Assembly: GCA_031253835.1 (NCBI GenBank)
Contig: JAIRVP010000043.1
Span: forward strand, 248,001-312,000
Direction of reading: 5' to 3'
DNA from: Burkholderia sp.
Lineage (GTDB): Bacteria; Pseudomonadota; Gammaproteobacteria; Burkholderiales; Burkholderiaceae
DNA: 64,000 nt
Of the stretch, positions 45,338-52,730 are shown one piece after another. The notes under the pieces are model-generated. The model was not told the origin of the DNA, did no database searches, and worked only from the letters and a program-made list of their open reading frames with translations. Position numbers and translations under genes: made by a program. The stretch's first letter is position 1. Each line of letters opens with the position of its first letter.

Positions 45338-46099
45338 ATGGATCGCCAGTCGGCCTTGAGGCATCTCATCAGATTGGCTATGACGGTGTGTATCGGAATA
45401 GCAACGGCGGCCATCCCTGCGTACGCCGGACAGTGCGACAACGTCACTGCGCAGAAGATTTCGACCAATCCAGTTCAACCAGAGTACAAGTGGCTTCCGA
45501 AAACTCCGGTTGGAATGGATATCGATTCGAGCGGTGTGATCGTGAACGGCGCGGTCGCTTTGGGGACTTTCGCCGCGGCGGCTGTCGCAGTGTGGGCCGC
45601 ACTCTCCGATCGTTTTCGGCGCAAGAAGGACGACCTTGTCGTTGCGCGCCTGACTGCTGCAGGAAAAATCCATACCTTGATATGGAACAGAGACGCAATC
45701 GCAGCAGCAGCTATTTATGTTGAGCAGGCGATATCGATAGCAAAAAGTGCTGCAGAACCAGGCTATCCCAAGAGCAAGATCCCAGCGTTTGATATCCAAA
45801 ATCGCCGGTGCGCGTCGTGCGCAAAACTCGCGCACTCTCAACTTGAACCACTCGAGGTGTTAACTTACGAAGAAATTAGAAATCTCGTTGGAATGCCAAA
45901 CAACTGCGCGATGCACATTGCGACTGCACAAGCGCTCCTGAGAGAAGCGATTCGACTGCTGAGCATTGCGGGAATTACTACCGTCGAACCGCCATTTCGC
46001 GACAAATGCCTCCACGAATCTAGCATCCATATCGCGAATGCGAAGACGAGTCTCGATCACGCAATTCGGACGATTAAACGTGAGACGCAGGCAATCTAG
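45338..46099 (+). CDS. Hypothetical membrane protein, low-GC cargo
   Basis: A 253-aa protein. It starts with a likely signal peptide (LAMTVCIGIATAAIPAYAG) and has one membrane segment at about residues 68-90 (GAVALGTFAAAAVAVWAALS). A cytoplasmic helical domain follows with CASCAKLAH and several histidines/cysteines. Not recognised. The GC content is low against its neighbours, and it reads opposite to the replication genes at the divergent centre of the prophage, where repressor or morons sit. A role in superinfection exclusion is possible but unproven. Confidence 0.65.
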   Translation: MDRQSALRHLIRLAMTVCIGIATAAIPAYAGQCDNVTAQKISTNPVQPEYKWLPKTPVGMDIDSSGVIVNGAVALGTFAAAAVAVWAALSDRFRRKKDDLVVARLTAAGKIHTLIWNRDAIAAAAIYVEQAISIAKSAAEPGYPKSKIPAFDIQNRRCASCAKLAHSQLEPLEVLTYEEIRNLVGMPNNCAMHIATAQALLREAIRLLSIAGITTVEPPFRDKCLHESSIHIANAKTSLDHAIRTIKRETQAI

Positions 46100-46269
46100 C
46101 GCCCGTTCTGCACCATGTGAATTGGGCGCGAGTGTCATATCAGATAGCCCTCTGCTTCCGGCAGCACCTGACCCAACATGCAGAGCTGGATCGCGCCTAG
46201 CGCGATCGTCGATGCGCTAAGATGGGTCGATCGCGACCCTACGCGACCGACCACAATACGAGAGACCGC

Positions 46270-46740
46270 ATGCCAATCATGACCATCACAGCCTCGATCG
46301 CCGGTCTGAAGAACGCGATCGACCTCACAAGGGCGGCTGTCGCAGCTCGCGACGAACTGAAACTCGCCGAGATGCAGCAGTCGATTAACGATCGCGTGAT
46401 CGATGTCCAAAACGCAGCGCTGGCGTTGCAGGAAAAGCAAGCCGCCGCTCGTGACGAGATCGATCAGCTCAAGGGATCTTTGCGAGAAGCCAAGCAAGAG
46501 ATCGCGACATTGCGATCCGAGCACGAAGACCGAAGCCGCTACAAGCTCGTTAGCCTTTCCCGCAACGGTGTCGCGTACGAGTATGTCGGTAGTCCAGACG
46601 AAGCTAAGTACTTTATCTGCCAGCCGTGCTACGACGGCCCGGACAAACGGAAAGTTGCATTGCGATTCGCAGAGCGCTACCAGTCGTTCGCCGCTACCTG
46701 GGTGTGCCCTGTATGTAACTCGGTGGTACGTGGAGACTAG
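46270..46740 (+). CDS. Phage protein with coiled coil and zinc ribbon
   Basis: A 156-aa protein. Residues 5-85 (SIAGLKNAIDLTRAAVAARD onward) form a long helix/coiled coil. The C-terminal part has FICQPCYDG and TWVCPVCNSVV, two CxxC pairs making a zinc ribbon. This layout is frequent in prophages of Burkholderia and relatives. Function unknown. The start at 46270 is preferred over an upstream in-frame codon. Confidence 0.72.
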   Translation: MPIMTITASIAGLKNAIDLTRAAVAARDELKLAEMQQSINDRVIDVQNAALALQEKQAAARDEIDQLKGSLREAKQEIATLRSEHEDRSRYKLVSLSRNGVAYEYVGSPDEAKYFICQPCYDGPDKRKVALRFAERYQSFAATWVCPVCNSVVRGD

Positions 46741-46823
46741 TGCGCTGCGAGCGCGCACATGCACCGCGCCACCGCATTCGGTACTCCAGCACGTTCCGAA
46801 CCTCGCACGTTCAAACAGTCGAG

Positions 46824-47045
46824 TCAGCACGCGCCGCCCTCCTTCTGGTCGTCGATGGGTGCCGCTTCCGGCCGCACGCGCTCCAGCATCCAGAGCTGGT
46901 CGGCCCGAAACGCGAGGTAGTCCTGCGGCGGATCGCGGAAGATGAAAAGGTGCTTTTCCTCGACGAGGCCGAGGTAGGTCATGGGGCGCCCGAGCTTTCG
47001 GGCGAACGGCTTGCCGACGTCGCGCTGGCTGAGAGACAGCTTCAT
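46824..47045 (-). CDS. Small phage protein (73 aa)
   Basis: Frame MKLSLSQRDVGKPFARKLGR... with AGGCGG upstream and an ATGA overlap with the end of a truncated gene. It contains AFRADQLWMLE and ends GGAC. Not recognised, but the translational coupling supports it being real. Confidence 0.5.
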   Translation of the reverse strand: MKLSLSQRDVGKPFARKLGRPMTYLGLVEEKHLFIFRDPPQDYLAFRADQLWMLERVRPEAAPIDDQKEGGAC

Positions 47046-47095
47046 GCGGCCGCCTGTCGCTGGCCGAACGCCTGCTGGACGAATTCGCCGATCGC
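47042..47095 (-). pseudogene. 3' end of a minus-strand phage gene
   Basis: Codons for about 17 residues (AIGEFVQQAFGQRQAAA, then stop overlapping the next ATG) are all that remain. Upstream the DNA switches to recT sequence on the opposite strand, marking a deletion or rearrangement junction near 47092. Confidence 0.5.
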
Positions 47096-48027
47096 TTCAC
47101 GCCGCTTCGCTTCCAGATGGTCAATCGCGGTCGGATCAAGGCCAAATACAAGGAAAAGACCGGCTGGAATCAGCAGACTCGAAAGCCAATCTTCGAGGAG
47201 CGCGAGGTCGAGGTCGATGACATCGAGTGCATCGCTTGGGCGCTTCCGAAGGGCACGTCCGAGCCGAGGCTCGCACCCGACGAAGTGCGCAAGTATGCCG
47301 GCCGAATGCTGGACCTCTATCGCGATATCGCGATATCGGGATGCCGGTGATCGAATCGCCCCCCGTCAGCATGCAGATGGTCGTCGAGGAAGGCTGGTTC
47401 GGGAAATCTGGTTCGAAGTGGCAGACCGGCCTGCGGACGTTGATGTTCCAGTACCGCGCCGGCAGCTTTTTCGGCAACATCCACGCCCCCGACATCGTGA
47501 TGGGCATGGGGCGCACCTCCGAGGAAGAGGCAGACGTCGTCGACGTCTCTCCGGACGGCTCCTATACCGTCTACAGCACGACCATCGACGAGCTGCGCGG
47601 CGGCCGAGCTCAGCCAGCCGAGGAAGTCCCGCGCGGTGCATCGCAAGCGCAAACGAGGCCCGCGACGGAGTCGCACACGGACAGTGCGTCGCCGGCGGCC
47701 ACGCATGCAGATCCGGTCGACGACCAGGACGGCCCGCACTACGACGACCATCTTGGCCAAGGCGATTTCGACTTCGACGTTACCGGCCTGGTGCGCGGTA
47801 TCCGCGAGGACATCGAGTCCGCCAAGTCGCCCGAGGACCTCGACCTCGCCCGCAGTGCGATCAGCGGCGTCCCGGACGAAACCGCCAAGGCCGAACTGAA
47901 CGCCCTCGCCTCGGCGCGCATGCGCGCCATCACCACTGCAGCTGAACAGGCGGCCGCAGGCAAGGCGACCGCTCAGACGACTGCGCCGGCCGGCCGTCGG
48001 CCGCGCGGCCCCATCAATGCCGACTAA
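47092..48027 (+). pseudogene. recT: RecT-type single-strand annealing protein, truncated and frameshifted
   Basis: The 5' part is missing: homology begins at RFTPLRFQMVNRGRIKAKYK, continues through KPIFEEREVEVDDIECIAWA, then breaks at an 8-bp tandem repeat (ATCGCGAT, 47319-47338). Deleting one copy in silico joins LDLYRDI to GMPVIESPPVSMQMVVEEGW and restores the family motif WFGKSGSKWQTG...YRAGSFFGNIHAPDIVMGMG. The C-terminal tail to 48027 is acidic then alanine-rich. Such proteins anneal ssDNA during phage recombination; this copy should be inactive. Confidence 0.8.
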
Positions 48028-48057
48028 CGCGCGCCTACCACCGCCAAGGATTTCGAC

Positions 48058-48726
48058 ATGATCCTAGAATACGGCCGGCGCCGTGGCGAGCTCGAAACGA
48101 ACCCGTGCCGCGGCATCGAGTACAACCCGACGCGGCCGCGCCAGAGATACGTGACCCAGGCCGAGATCGAGCTCGCAGTCGAGGTCGCCCGGTCACGGCG
48201 AAGCGTCGGTGACCAACACCCCAGTTCGGCGTACCTGATCTTGGCGCTCTGCGTGCAGGCGGCATACCTGACCGTGAGTCGGCCGACCGAAATGCGGGAG
48301 CTACACCGCCAGAGCATCAAGTCGGAAGGCGTCGAGGTGCCGATCGGGAAGCGCAAGGCTGGCGAGCAGCAGCGCGTAAAGCTCGTGCTGTGGTCACCCG
48401 AGTTGAAGGCCGTGATCGACGAGGCGCTCGCGCTGCAGCGCACGTCGAGCGTGCACGTGTTCGGCAACACTGCCGGCCAGGTGTACACGCGCAGCGGATG
48501 GAACACGAACTGGTCGCGGCTGATGGGTTACTGCGAAACGGAAGCGAAGGCTCGCGGTGTTCCGTTCGAGCGTTTTGCGCTGCGCGATATGCGCCCGGCT
48601 GCCGTCACGGATCGACAGGAGGAAGGAGACGATCGCATCATCGATGCGACCGGCCATGCGGACGAGCGCATGGTCCGGAAGACGTACGATCGCCGGCGCC
48701 AACGCAAAGTACGAGCGACCCGCTAA
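48058..48726 (+). pseudogene. Tyrosine recombinase (integrase), N-terminally truncated
   Basis: The 222-aa frame keeps the whole catalytic domain: R75 (LTVSRPTEMREL), R179 in RFALRDMRPAAV (Arg in place of the usual His of HxxR), H200 (TGHADERM) and Y210 (KTYDRR). Family members are about 330-400 aa; the arm- and core-binding N-terminal domains are absent, and the start region abuts the recT end at a junction near 48055. Without DNA-binding domains it probably cannot integrate or excise the element. Confidence 0.8.
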
Positions 48727-48731
48727 CGTCC

Positions 48732-49475
48732 TTAGCTCACAGACGCGATTGGCGTCAAATCGGAGTTATCGGAGAACGGTTCGAACTCCTCCGGCCACGG
48801 AGCATCAAGCGAACAGAGCACTCTCATGGACAACGGCGCGCCGCTGTTGACTTGCTTTACCGTAACACGCACGTCGCCGGCATCTGTCTCAAGAAGTCGA
48901 CACACATCGTGCGTGTAGTACTTAGGTAAGTAGCCGAGCAAGTACGCCGGGTCACCAGTCCGAAGACACAGTGCATACTGATCGTACTCGTTCTGCAGAT
49001 CGTGCATCATGTACAAGCGAGTGCCGGTCTGCAGTGAATTCGCAGCCTCTACGTTAGGCTTAGCGAAATACTGCATACCCCGCACAAAGAAGTCGATGCG
49101 CAATCGCCCGTCACTCGTGCGCTCCGGTAGCGGGAAGACCTCGATTGGATCGGTTCCTCTGAGCCCGCCAGTGATAGCCAGAATTTGAAGAGGATCATCC
49201 TTGAAATCCGTCGGCAACCCTGTCCATCGAAAATAGTTGCTGAACTCCGGGCGTGATCGCGTCAGAACTCGGTTAGCGAACAGCGGGAACAGATCCGTGG
49301 ATCTGTACACGCCGTGCAGGTCATCCATGCGCCCAAAAGGCCTGAACCCCTCGGCGCGCAATGCACCTTTCGTGTAAACCAATCGGAAACCGTCAGCGTC
49401 TCGATCGAGACGCGCAACGGGAACCCACTCCCGGGTGGAAGATTGCTGGGTTGCGACAAATAGCGTTTGCATCAT
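48732..49475 (-). CDS. HIRAN-domain protein paired with a HipA-like kinase
   Basis: A 247-aa cytosolic protein. The C-terminal part (about residues 148-222: TGTRLYMMHDLQNEYDQYAL, then LLGYLPKYYTHDVCRLL) has the HIRAN pattern of DNA-end/ssDNA-binding domains. The N-terminal part (about 1-130: DGFRLVYTKGALRAEGFRPF, then VYRSTDLFPLFANRVLTRSR) resembles the N-terminal subdomain of HipA kinases. Its ATG overlaps the kinase stop (ATGA), so the pair is coupled. Lower GC than the host. Possibly neutralises or directs the kinase; this is inference. Confidence 0.72.
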   Translation of the reverse strand: MMQTLFVATQQSSTREWVPVARLDRDADGFRLVYTKGALRAEGFRPFGRMDDLHGVYRSTDLFPLFANRVLTRSRPEFSNYFRWTGLPTDFKDDPLQILAITGGLRGTDPIEVFPLPERTSDGRLRIDFFVRGMQYFAKPNVEAANSLQTGTRLYMMHDLQNEYDQYALCLRTGDPAYLLGYLPKYYTHDVCRLLETDAGDVRVTVKQVNSGAPLSMRVLCSLDAPWPEEFEPFSDNSDLTPIASVS

Positions 49476-50407
49476 CGTTGACCAATGTCTAGCGACAAAA
49501 GTCGCTTTCGATTGAGATTCAAGAACTCCACGAGAAATGCACGTCGACGCGGAGAAGCAAAGTCGTCGGGCAACAACCCCACGGTACTAGAGATCAGCTC
49601 CGGGGTGATCGCCTCAATTCGTGCCAACCATGCCCTGGCCGCCATCGGCCATAGTTTCGCCATATGGAGGAACGCCTCGATGGTCAACAGCGACTTAGTT
49701 TTCTCGGTCGCGCCTCGCGGATACAGACCGGAACGTGCTTTTTGAACAAAAGTACTGATATGGCGCCCCATATCACGGGTTGAAAGCATTTCATCACATG
49801 CCTCATCCTGCAAATTACGAGCAAAGCTCGAACCATGGTCAAAACTAGGAGCGAGATACAGACCAGTCTTGGGGTCAAGTATTACCCCCCAATTTTGATC
49901 ATGACGGTCTTGGTTTCCGATCCATGCATCAAGCATCAAGTATCCGATCATTATGTCAGCCACCGTTTCGATGCCATCCCTCGGTACGTAGTCGATCGGG
50001 ACACTGATGAGCTGGGATTCCGATGCAACTTTGACAAACGCCGCTAGAAGGGTGATTGTATGCGCACGGGAGCGGTAAGGCTTCGCATCGGCATACTGCT
50101 CATACGGCGTGGTCTTGGCTAACAGTTCGTTGCCATGGATCAGTCGAGCACCTTCGGGTACAAACGTAGGTGATACAACTCCGGCTTGCTCCCCACAGCG
50201 AGCCAGTTCGTAGTAGGCGTGCGGGATTCCTAGCGCGTCGGCAAGTTCGCAAGCGAGTTTTTCTGCCCAATTTTCGCCGGTGTTCGGCCGCCCACGCTTG
50301 AATAGGCTCGGCCCGAGATGAACATCGGCGTACCAAAATTTTTCTTTCGTTCCCAACTGTTCGAACAGTTCTGCGGAACCGACCGGGACTTCGATGACTG
50401 GGTACAT
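49472..50407 (-). CDS. HipA-like kinase
   Basis: A 311-aa protein with a HipA-type kinase core: Lys37 in SLFKRGRPNTGENWAEK, the catalytic loop GNQDRHDQNWGV (D167, N172) and the metal-binding D190 in APSFDHGSSF. It lacks the N-terminal subdomain of canonical HipA, which seems to be carried by the overlapping downstream gene. No HipB-like repressor gene is adjacent. HipA/HipT toxins phosphorylate aminoacyl-tRNA synthetases or other translation targets; the target here is unknown. It lies between the integrase remnant and tRNA-His. GGGGGAG precedes the ATG closely. Confidence 0.8.
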   Translation of the reverse strand: MYPVIEVPVGSAELFEQLGTKEKFWYADVHLGPSLFKRGRPNTGENWAEKLACELADALGIPHAYYELARCGEQAGVVSPTFVPEGARLIHGNELLAKTTPYEQYADAKPYRSRAHTITLLAAFVKVASESQLISVPIDYVPRDGIETVADIMIGYLMLDAWIGNQDRHDQNWGVILDPKTGLYLAPSFDHGSSFARNLQDEACDEMLSTRDMGRHISTFVQKARSGLYPRGATEKTKSLLTIEAFLHMAKLWPMAARAWLARIEAITPELISSTVGLLPDDFASPRRRAFLVEFLNLNRKRLLSLDIGQR

Positions 50408-50522
50408 CTCTCCCCCAAGCTGCCTCTGAGCCGTGCAGGCCCGAAACCATCCCGAACCGACTCATGATCTTCCAATAGTTGGAAGTTCATCTTCCAAAAA
50501 TGCGAGCTCGGGAGCCACAAAC

Positions 50523-50553
50523 AAAAACAGCGCCTGTATAAGGCGCTGTTTTT
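50523..50553. terminator. Bidirectional terminator after tRNA-His
   Basis: AAAAACAGCGCCT pairs with AGGCGCTGTTTTT around a short loop. It ends the tRNA-His transcript on the minus strand and has a T-run on the other strand too. It marks the right limit of foreign-looking DNA. Confidence 0.88.
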
Positions 50554-50566
50554 GAAGGAAATTCTT

Positions 50567-50643
50567 TGGGGTGGCTGATGGGACTCGAACCCACGACGAC
50601 AGGAATCACAATCCTGGACTCTACCAACTGAGCTACAGCCACC
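50567..50643 (-). tRNA. tRNA-His(GTG)
   Basis: A 77-nt minus-strand cloverleaf with the extra G-1 (50643) opposite C73, diagnostic of tRNA-His. The anticodon loop is TTGTGAT (GTG), the T-loop GTTCGAG, and the 3' CCA is encoded (ending at 50567). The accessory island lies directly on its 3' side, the usual side for tRNA-targeted integration. Confidence 0.96.
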
Positions 50644-50696
50644 ACTGATACTGCTTACTTCGCTTCGCTGTTTTGTTTCAGCAGCGAAGAACAAGA

Positions 50697-51731
50697 TTAT
50701 ACGAAGTCTTTTGAATCTTGCAAAGCCTTTTTTTCAAAAAATTCTTCGGCTTCGTTCAGATGCGCACGCGCCTCGTCGAACACGGCCAGATCGCCGCGCG
50801 CGAGCTTCTTGTTGTCGGACAGCACGCGACGCCAGCCACGCGCACCCGGCATGCCGCGGTACAACCCGAGCGCGTGCCGCACGATCGCGCCGAGATAGGT
50901 GCCGCGCTTCAGCTCGGCCGCACAGTATTCGATCAGTTGCGCTTCGGCTTCTTCGCGCGTCGGCACCGCGGCGGTCGATCCGTAGAAGCGCGTATCGACT
51001 TCGGCCAGCACAAACGGGTTGTGATACGCCTCGCGCCCCAGCATCACGCCGTCGACGTGCTCCAGATGCTGCGCGACTTCATCGAGCGTCGTGATGCCGC
51101 CGTTGATGACGATCTCCAGCGACGGAAAATCGCGCTTCAACTGATACGCATAGTCGTACTTGAGCGGCGGGATCTCGCGATTCTCCTTCGGCGACAACCC
51201 CTTCAGGATCGCGTTGCGCGCATGCACGACGAACGTTTCGCAACCGGCCTCGGCCACCGTGCCGACGAAGTCGCGCACGAACGCGTAGTCCTCGACCGCG
51301 TCGACACCGATCCGGTGCTTGACCGTGACCGGCACCGACACCGCATCGCGCATCGCCTTCACGCCGTCGGCGACGAGCTGCGGCTCGTTCATCAGGCACG
51401 CGCCGAACGCGCCGCGCTGCACGCGCTCGGACGGACATCCGCAATTCAGGTTGATTTCGTCGTAGCCCCACTGCTCGCCGAGCTTCGCGGCGCGCGCGAG
51501 ATCGTCGCGCTCGCTGCCGCCCAGTTGCAGCGCGACCGGCGATTCGCTCGGCGTGAACGCGAGATGCCGCTGGGCATCGCCGAACAGCAGCGCGCCCGTC
51601 GTGATCATCTCCGTATACAGCCACGTGTTGCGCGTTAGCGTTCGGTGGAACGACCGGCAATGACGGTCGGTCCAGTCGAGCATGGGCGCGACGGAGACGC
51701 GGCGGGGAGGAAGCGAGGACGAAACGGACAT
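50697..51731 (-). CDS. dusA: tRNA-dihydrouridine synthase A
   Basis: A 344-aa flavoenzyme reducing U20/U20a in the tRNA D-loop. Motifs: VSVAPMLDWTDRHCR, LQLGGSERDDLARAAKLGE, EINLNCGCPSERVQRGAFGA with the catalytic cysteine, and INGGITTLDEV. It begins MSVSSSLPPRRVS; an in-frame upstream ATG at 51767 is less likely. It is followed directly by tRNA-His on the same strand. Confidence 0.95.
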   Translation of the reverse strand: MSVSSSLPPRRVSVAPMLDWTDRHCRSFHRTLTRNTWLYTEMITTGALLFGDAQRHLAFTPSESPVALQLGGSERDDLARAAKLGEQWGYDEINLNCGCPSERVQRGAFGACLMNEPQLVADGVKAMRDAVSVPVTVKHRIGVDAVEDYAFVRDFVGTVAEAGCETFVVHARNAILKGLSPKENREIPPLKYDYAYQLKRDFPSLEIVINGGITTLDEVAQHLEHVDGVMLGREAYHNPFVLAEVDTRFYGSTAAVPTREEAEAQLIEYCAAELKRGTYLGAIVRHALGLYRGMPGARGWRRVLSDNKKLARGDLAVFDEARAHLNEAEEFFEKKALQDSKDFV

Positions 51732-51813
51732 GGAATTCGGGCAACAGGCCAGGCGGCACGGAAACAACCGGGCATTTTACCGCAACCCGGGCCGCACCTG
51801 CCCGGCACCCGCG

Positions 51814-52062
51814 CTAGCCGCCCTCGCCCAGCTCCGCATCGACGGCCCGGCGCGCCTCGTCGAACACGCGCTCGATCACGCGTCGCTCGGTCAACAGCAT
51901 CCCGTCGACCTTGACGAGCCGCCAGTCGATCCGCACGGCATCGCCCTGCAGCACGCGGTAGTGCGCATGCTCGCCGTCCCAGACCTGCTCGGTCTTCACC
52001 TCGATCTCGAAGCCGCGGTACGGCTCGCTGAAATCGCCGAGGTCGCTGCCTCTCGGTTCCAT
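51814..52062 (-). CDS. Hypothetical protein (82 aa)
   Basis: GGAG lies eight nt before the ATG at 52060-52062. A small acidic soluble protein (YRGFEIEVKTEQVWDGEHAH...) with a beta-then-helix pattern. Host-like codon use. Not recognised. Confidence 0.68.
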   Translation of the reverse strand: MEPRGSDLGDFSEPYRGFEIEVKTEQVWDGEHAHYRVLQGDAVRIDWRLVKVDGMLLTERRVIERVFDEARRAVDAELGEGG

Positions 52063-52117
52063 CGCACGCTCCGTGGCGACGCGGCGCCAGGCCGCTCGTG
52101 CAGCCGGCGCCGGGCGC

Positions 52118-52315
52118 TCAATCGTATTCGTTGGACAAAAAGGATTTGCCGTCGGCCGTCAGGTCGACCCGGTCGGCCGTCGCCTGGTAGATCAGCCCCT
52201 CGTTCAGCAACGCATAGACGACGTCGTCGAACGCGGCGGGAACCGGCCGGCTTTCGCCGAACTGGTCGATCCATTTCAGCGCCTCGATGGCTTCAGGGGA
52301 AAGGATGGGGGTCAT
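52118..52315 (-). CDS. Hypothetical protein (65 aa)
   Basis: GGAGG lies seven nt before the ATG at 52313-52315. The protein (MTPILSPEAIEALKWIDQFG ... DRVDLTADGKSFLS) has the helix-helix-wing feel of a tiny winged-helix domain. Probably in one unit with the 82-aa gene 55 bp downstream. Function unknown. Confidence 0.68.
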   Translation of the reverse strand: MTPILSPEAIEALKWIDQFGESRPVPAAFDDVVYALLNEGLIYQATADRVDLTADGKSFLSNEYD

Positions 52316-52457
52316 GCGTTGGCCTCCGGCGTCGGTTTCGTTCCATCCTAGCACTTCATCCGGTCATCGAATACCAAGGCAAACGCGCTGCGAAAATGCC
52401 AATGCGGCGTCGACGGGCACGCTGCCCGCCGACGCCGCACCGGTGCAACACGCGCGT

Positions 52458-52673
52458 TCAGAGACGCGCGATCGATACTTCAGTGGACTTCACGAGCGCG
52501 ACGACTTCCGCGCCGACCTTCAGTTCGAGTTCGTCGACCGAACGGGTCGTGATCACCGACGTGACGATGCCGAACGGCGTCTCGACGTCGACCTCGGACA
52601 CCACGGAGCCGCGGATGATCTCCTTCACCTTGCCCTTGAACTGGTTACGTACGTTGATTGCAGTGATGCTCAT
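52458..52673 (-). CDS. Molbindin-type TOBE/Mop domain protein
   Basis: A 71-aa single Mop domain (MSITAINVRNQFKGKVKEII ... ELKVGAEVVALVKSTEVSI). Such proteins oligomerise and bind molybdate or tungstate in the cytosol for storage or sensing. It is on the same strand as, and 57 bp beyond, ssuB, from which it is separated by a hairpin (52709-52726); cotranscription is possible. Confidence 0.92.
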   Translation of the reverse strand: MSITAINVRNQFKGKVKEIIRGSVVSEVDVETPFGIVTSVITTRSVDELELKVGAEVVALVKSTEVSIARL

Positions 52674-52708
52674 CGGGATGGTCGCTCCGAAGAAAAAAGT
52701 CTCAGAAC

Positions 52709-52726
52709 GGGCGGCCGGAGCCGCCC
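52709..52726 (-). repeat. Hairpin between ssuB and the Mop gene
   Basis: GGGCGGC (52709-52715) and GCCGCCC (52720-52726) form a 7-bp stem with a 4-nt loop; a six-T tract follows 11 nt later on the minus strand. A weak terminator or processing structure. Confidence 0.5.
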
Positions 52727-52730
52727 GGAA

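Noticed and set aside
38700..50567. Intact, inducible prophage
   Set aside because: No capsid, portal, tail, repressor or complete lysis genes; terminase, recT and integrase are truncated.
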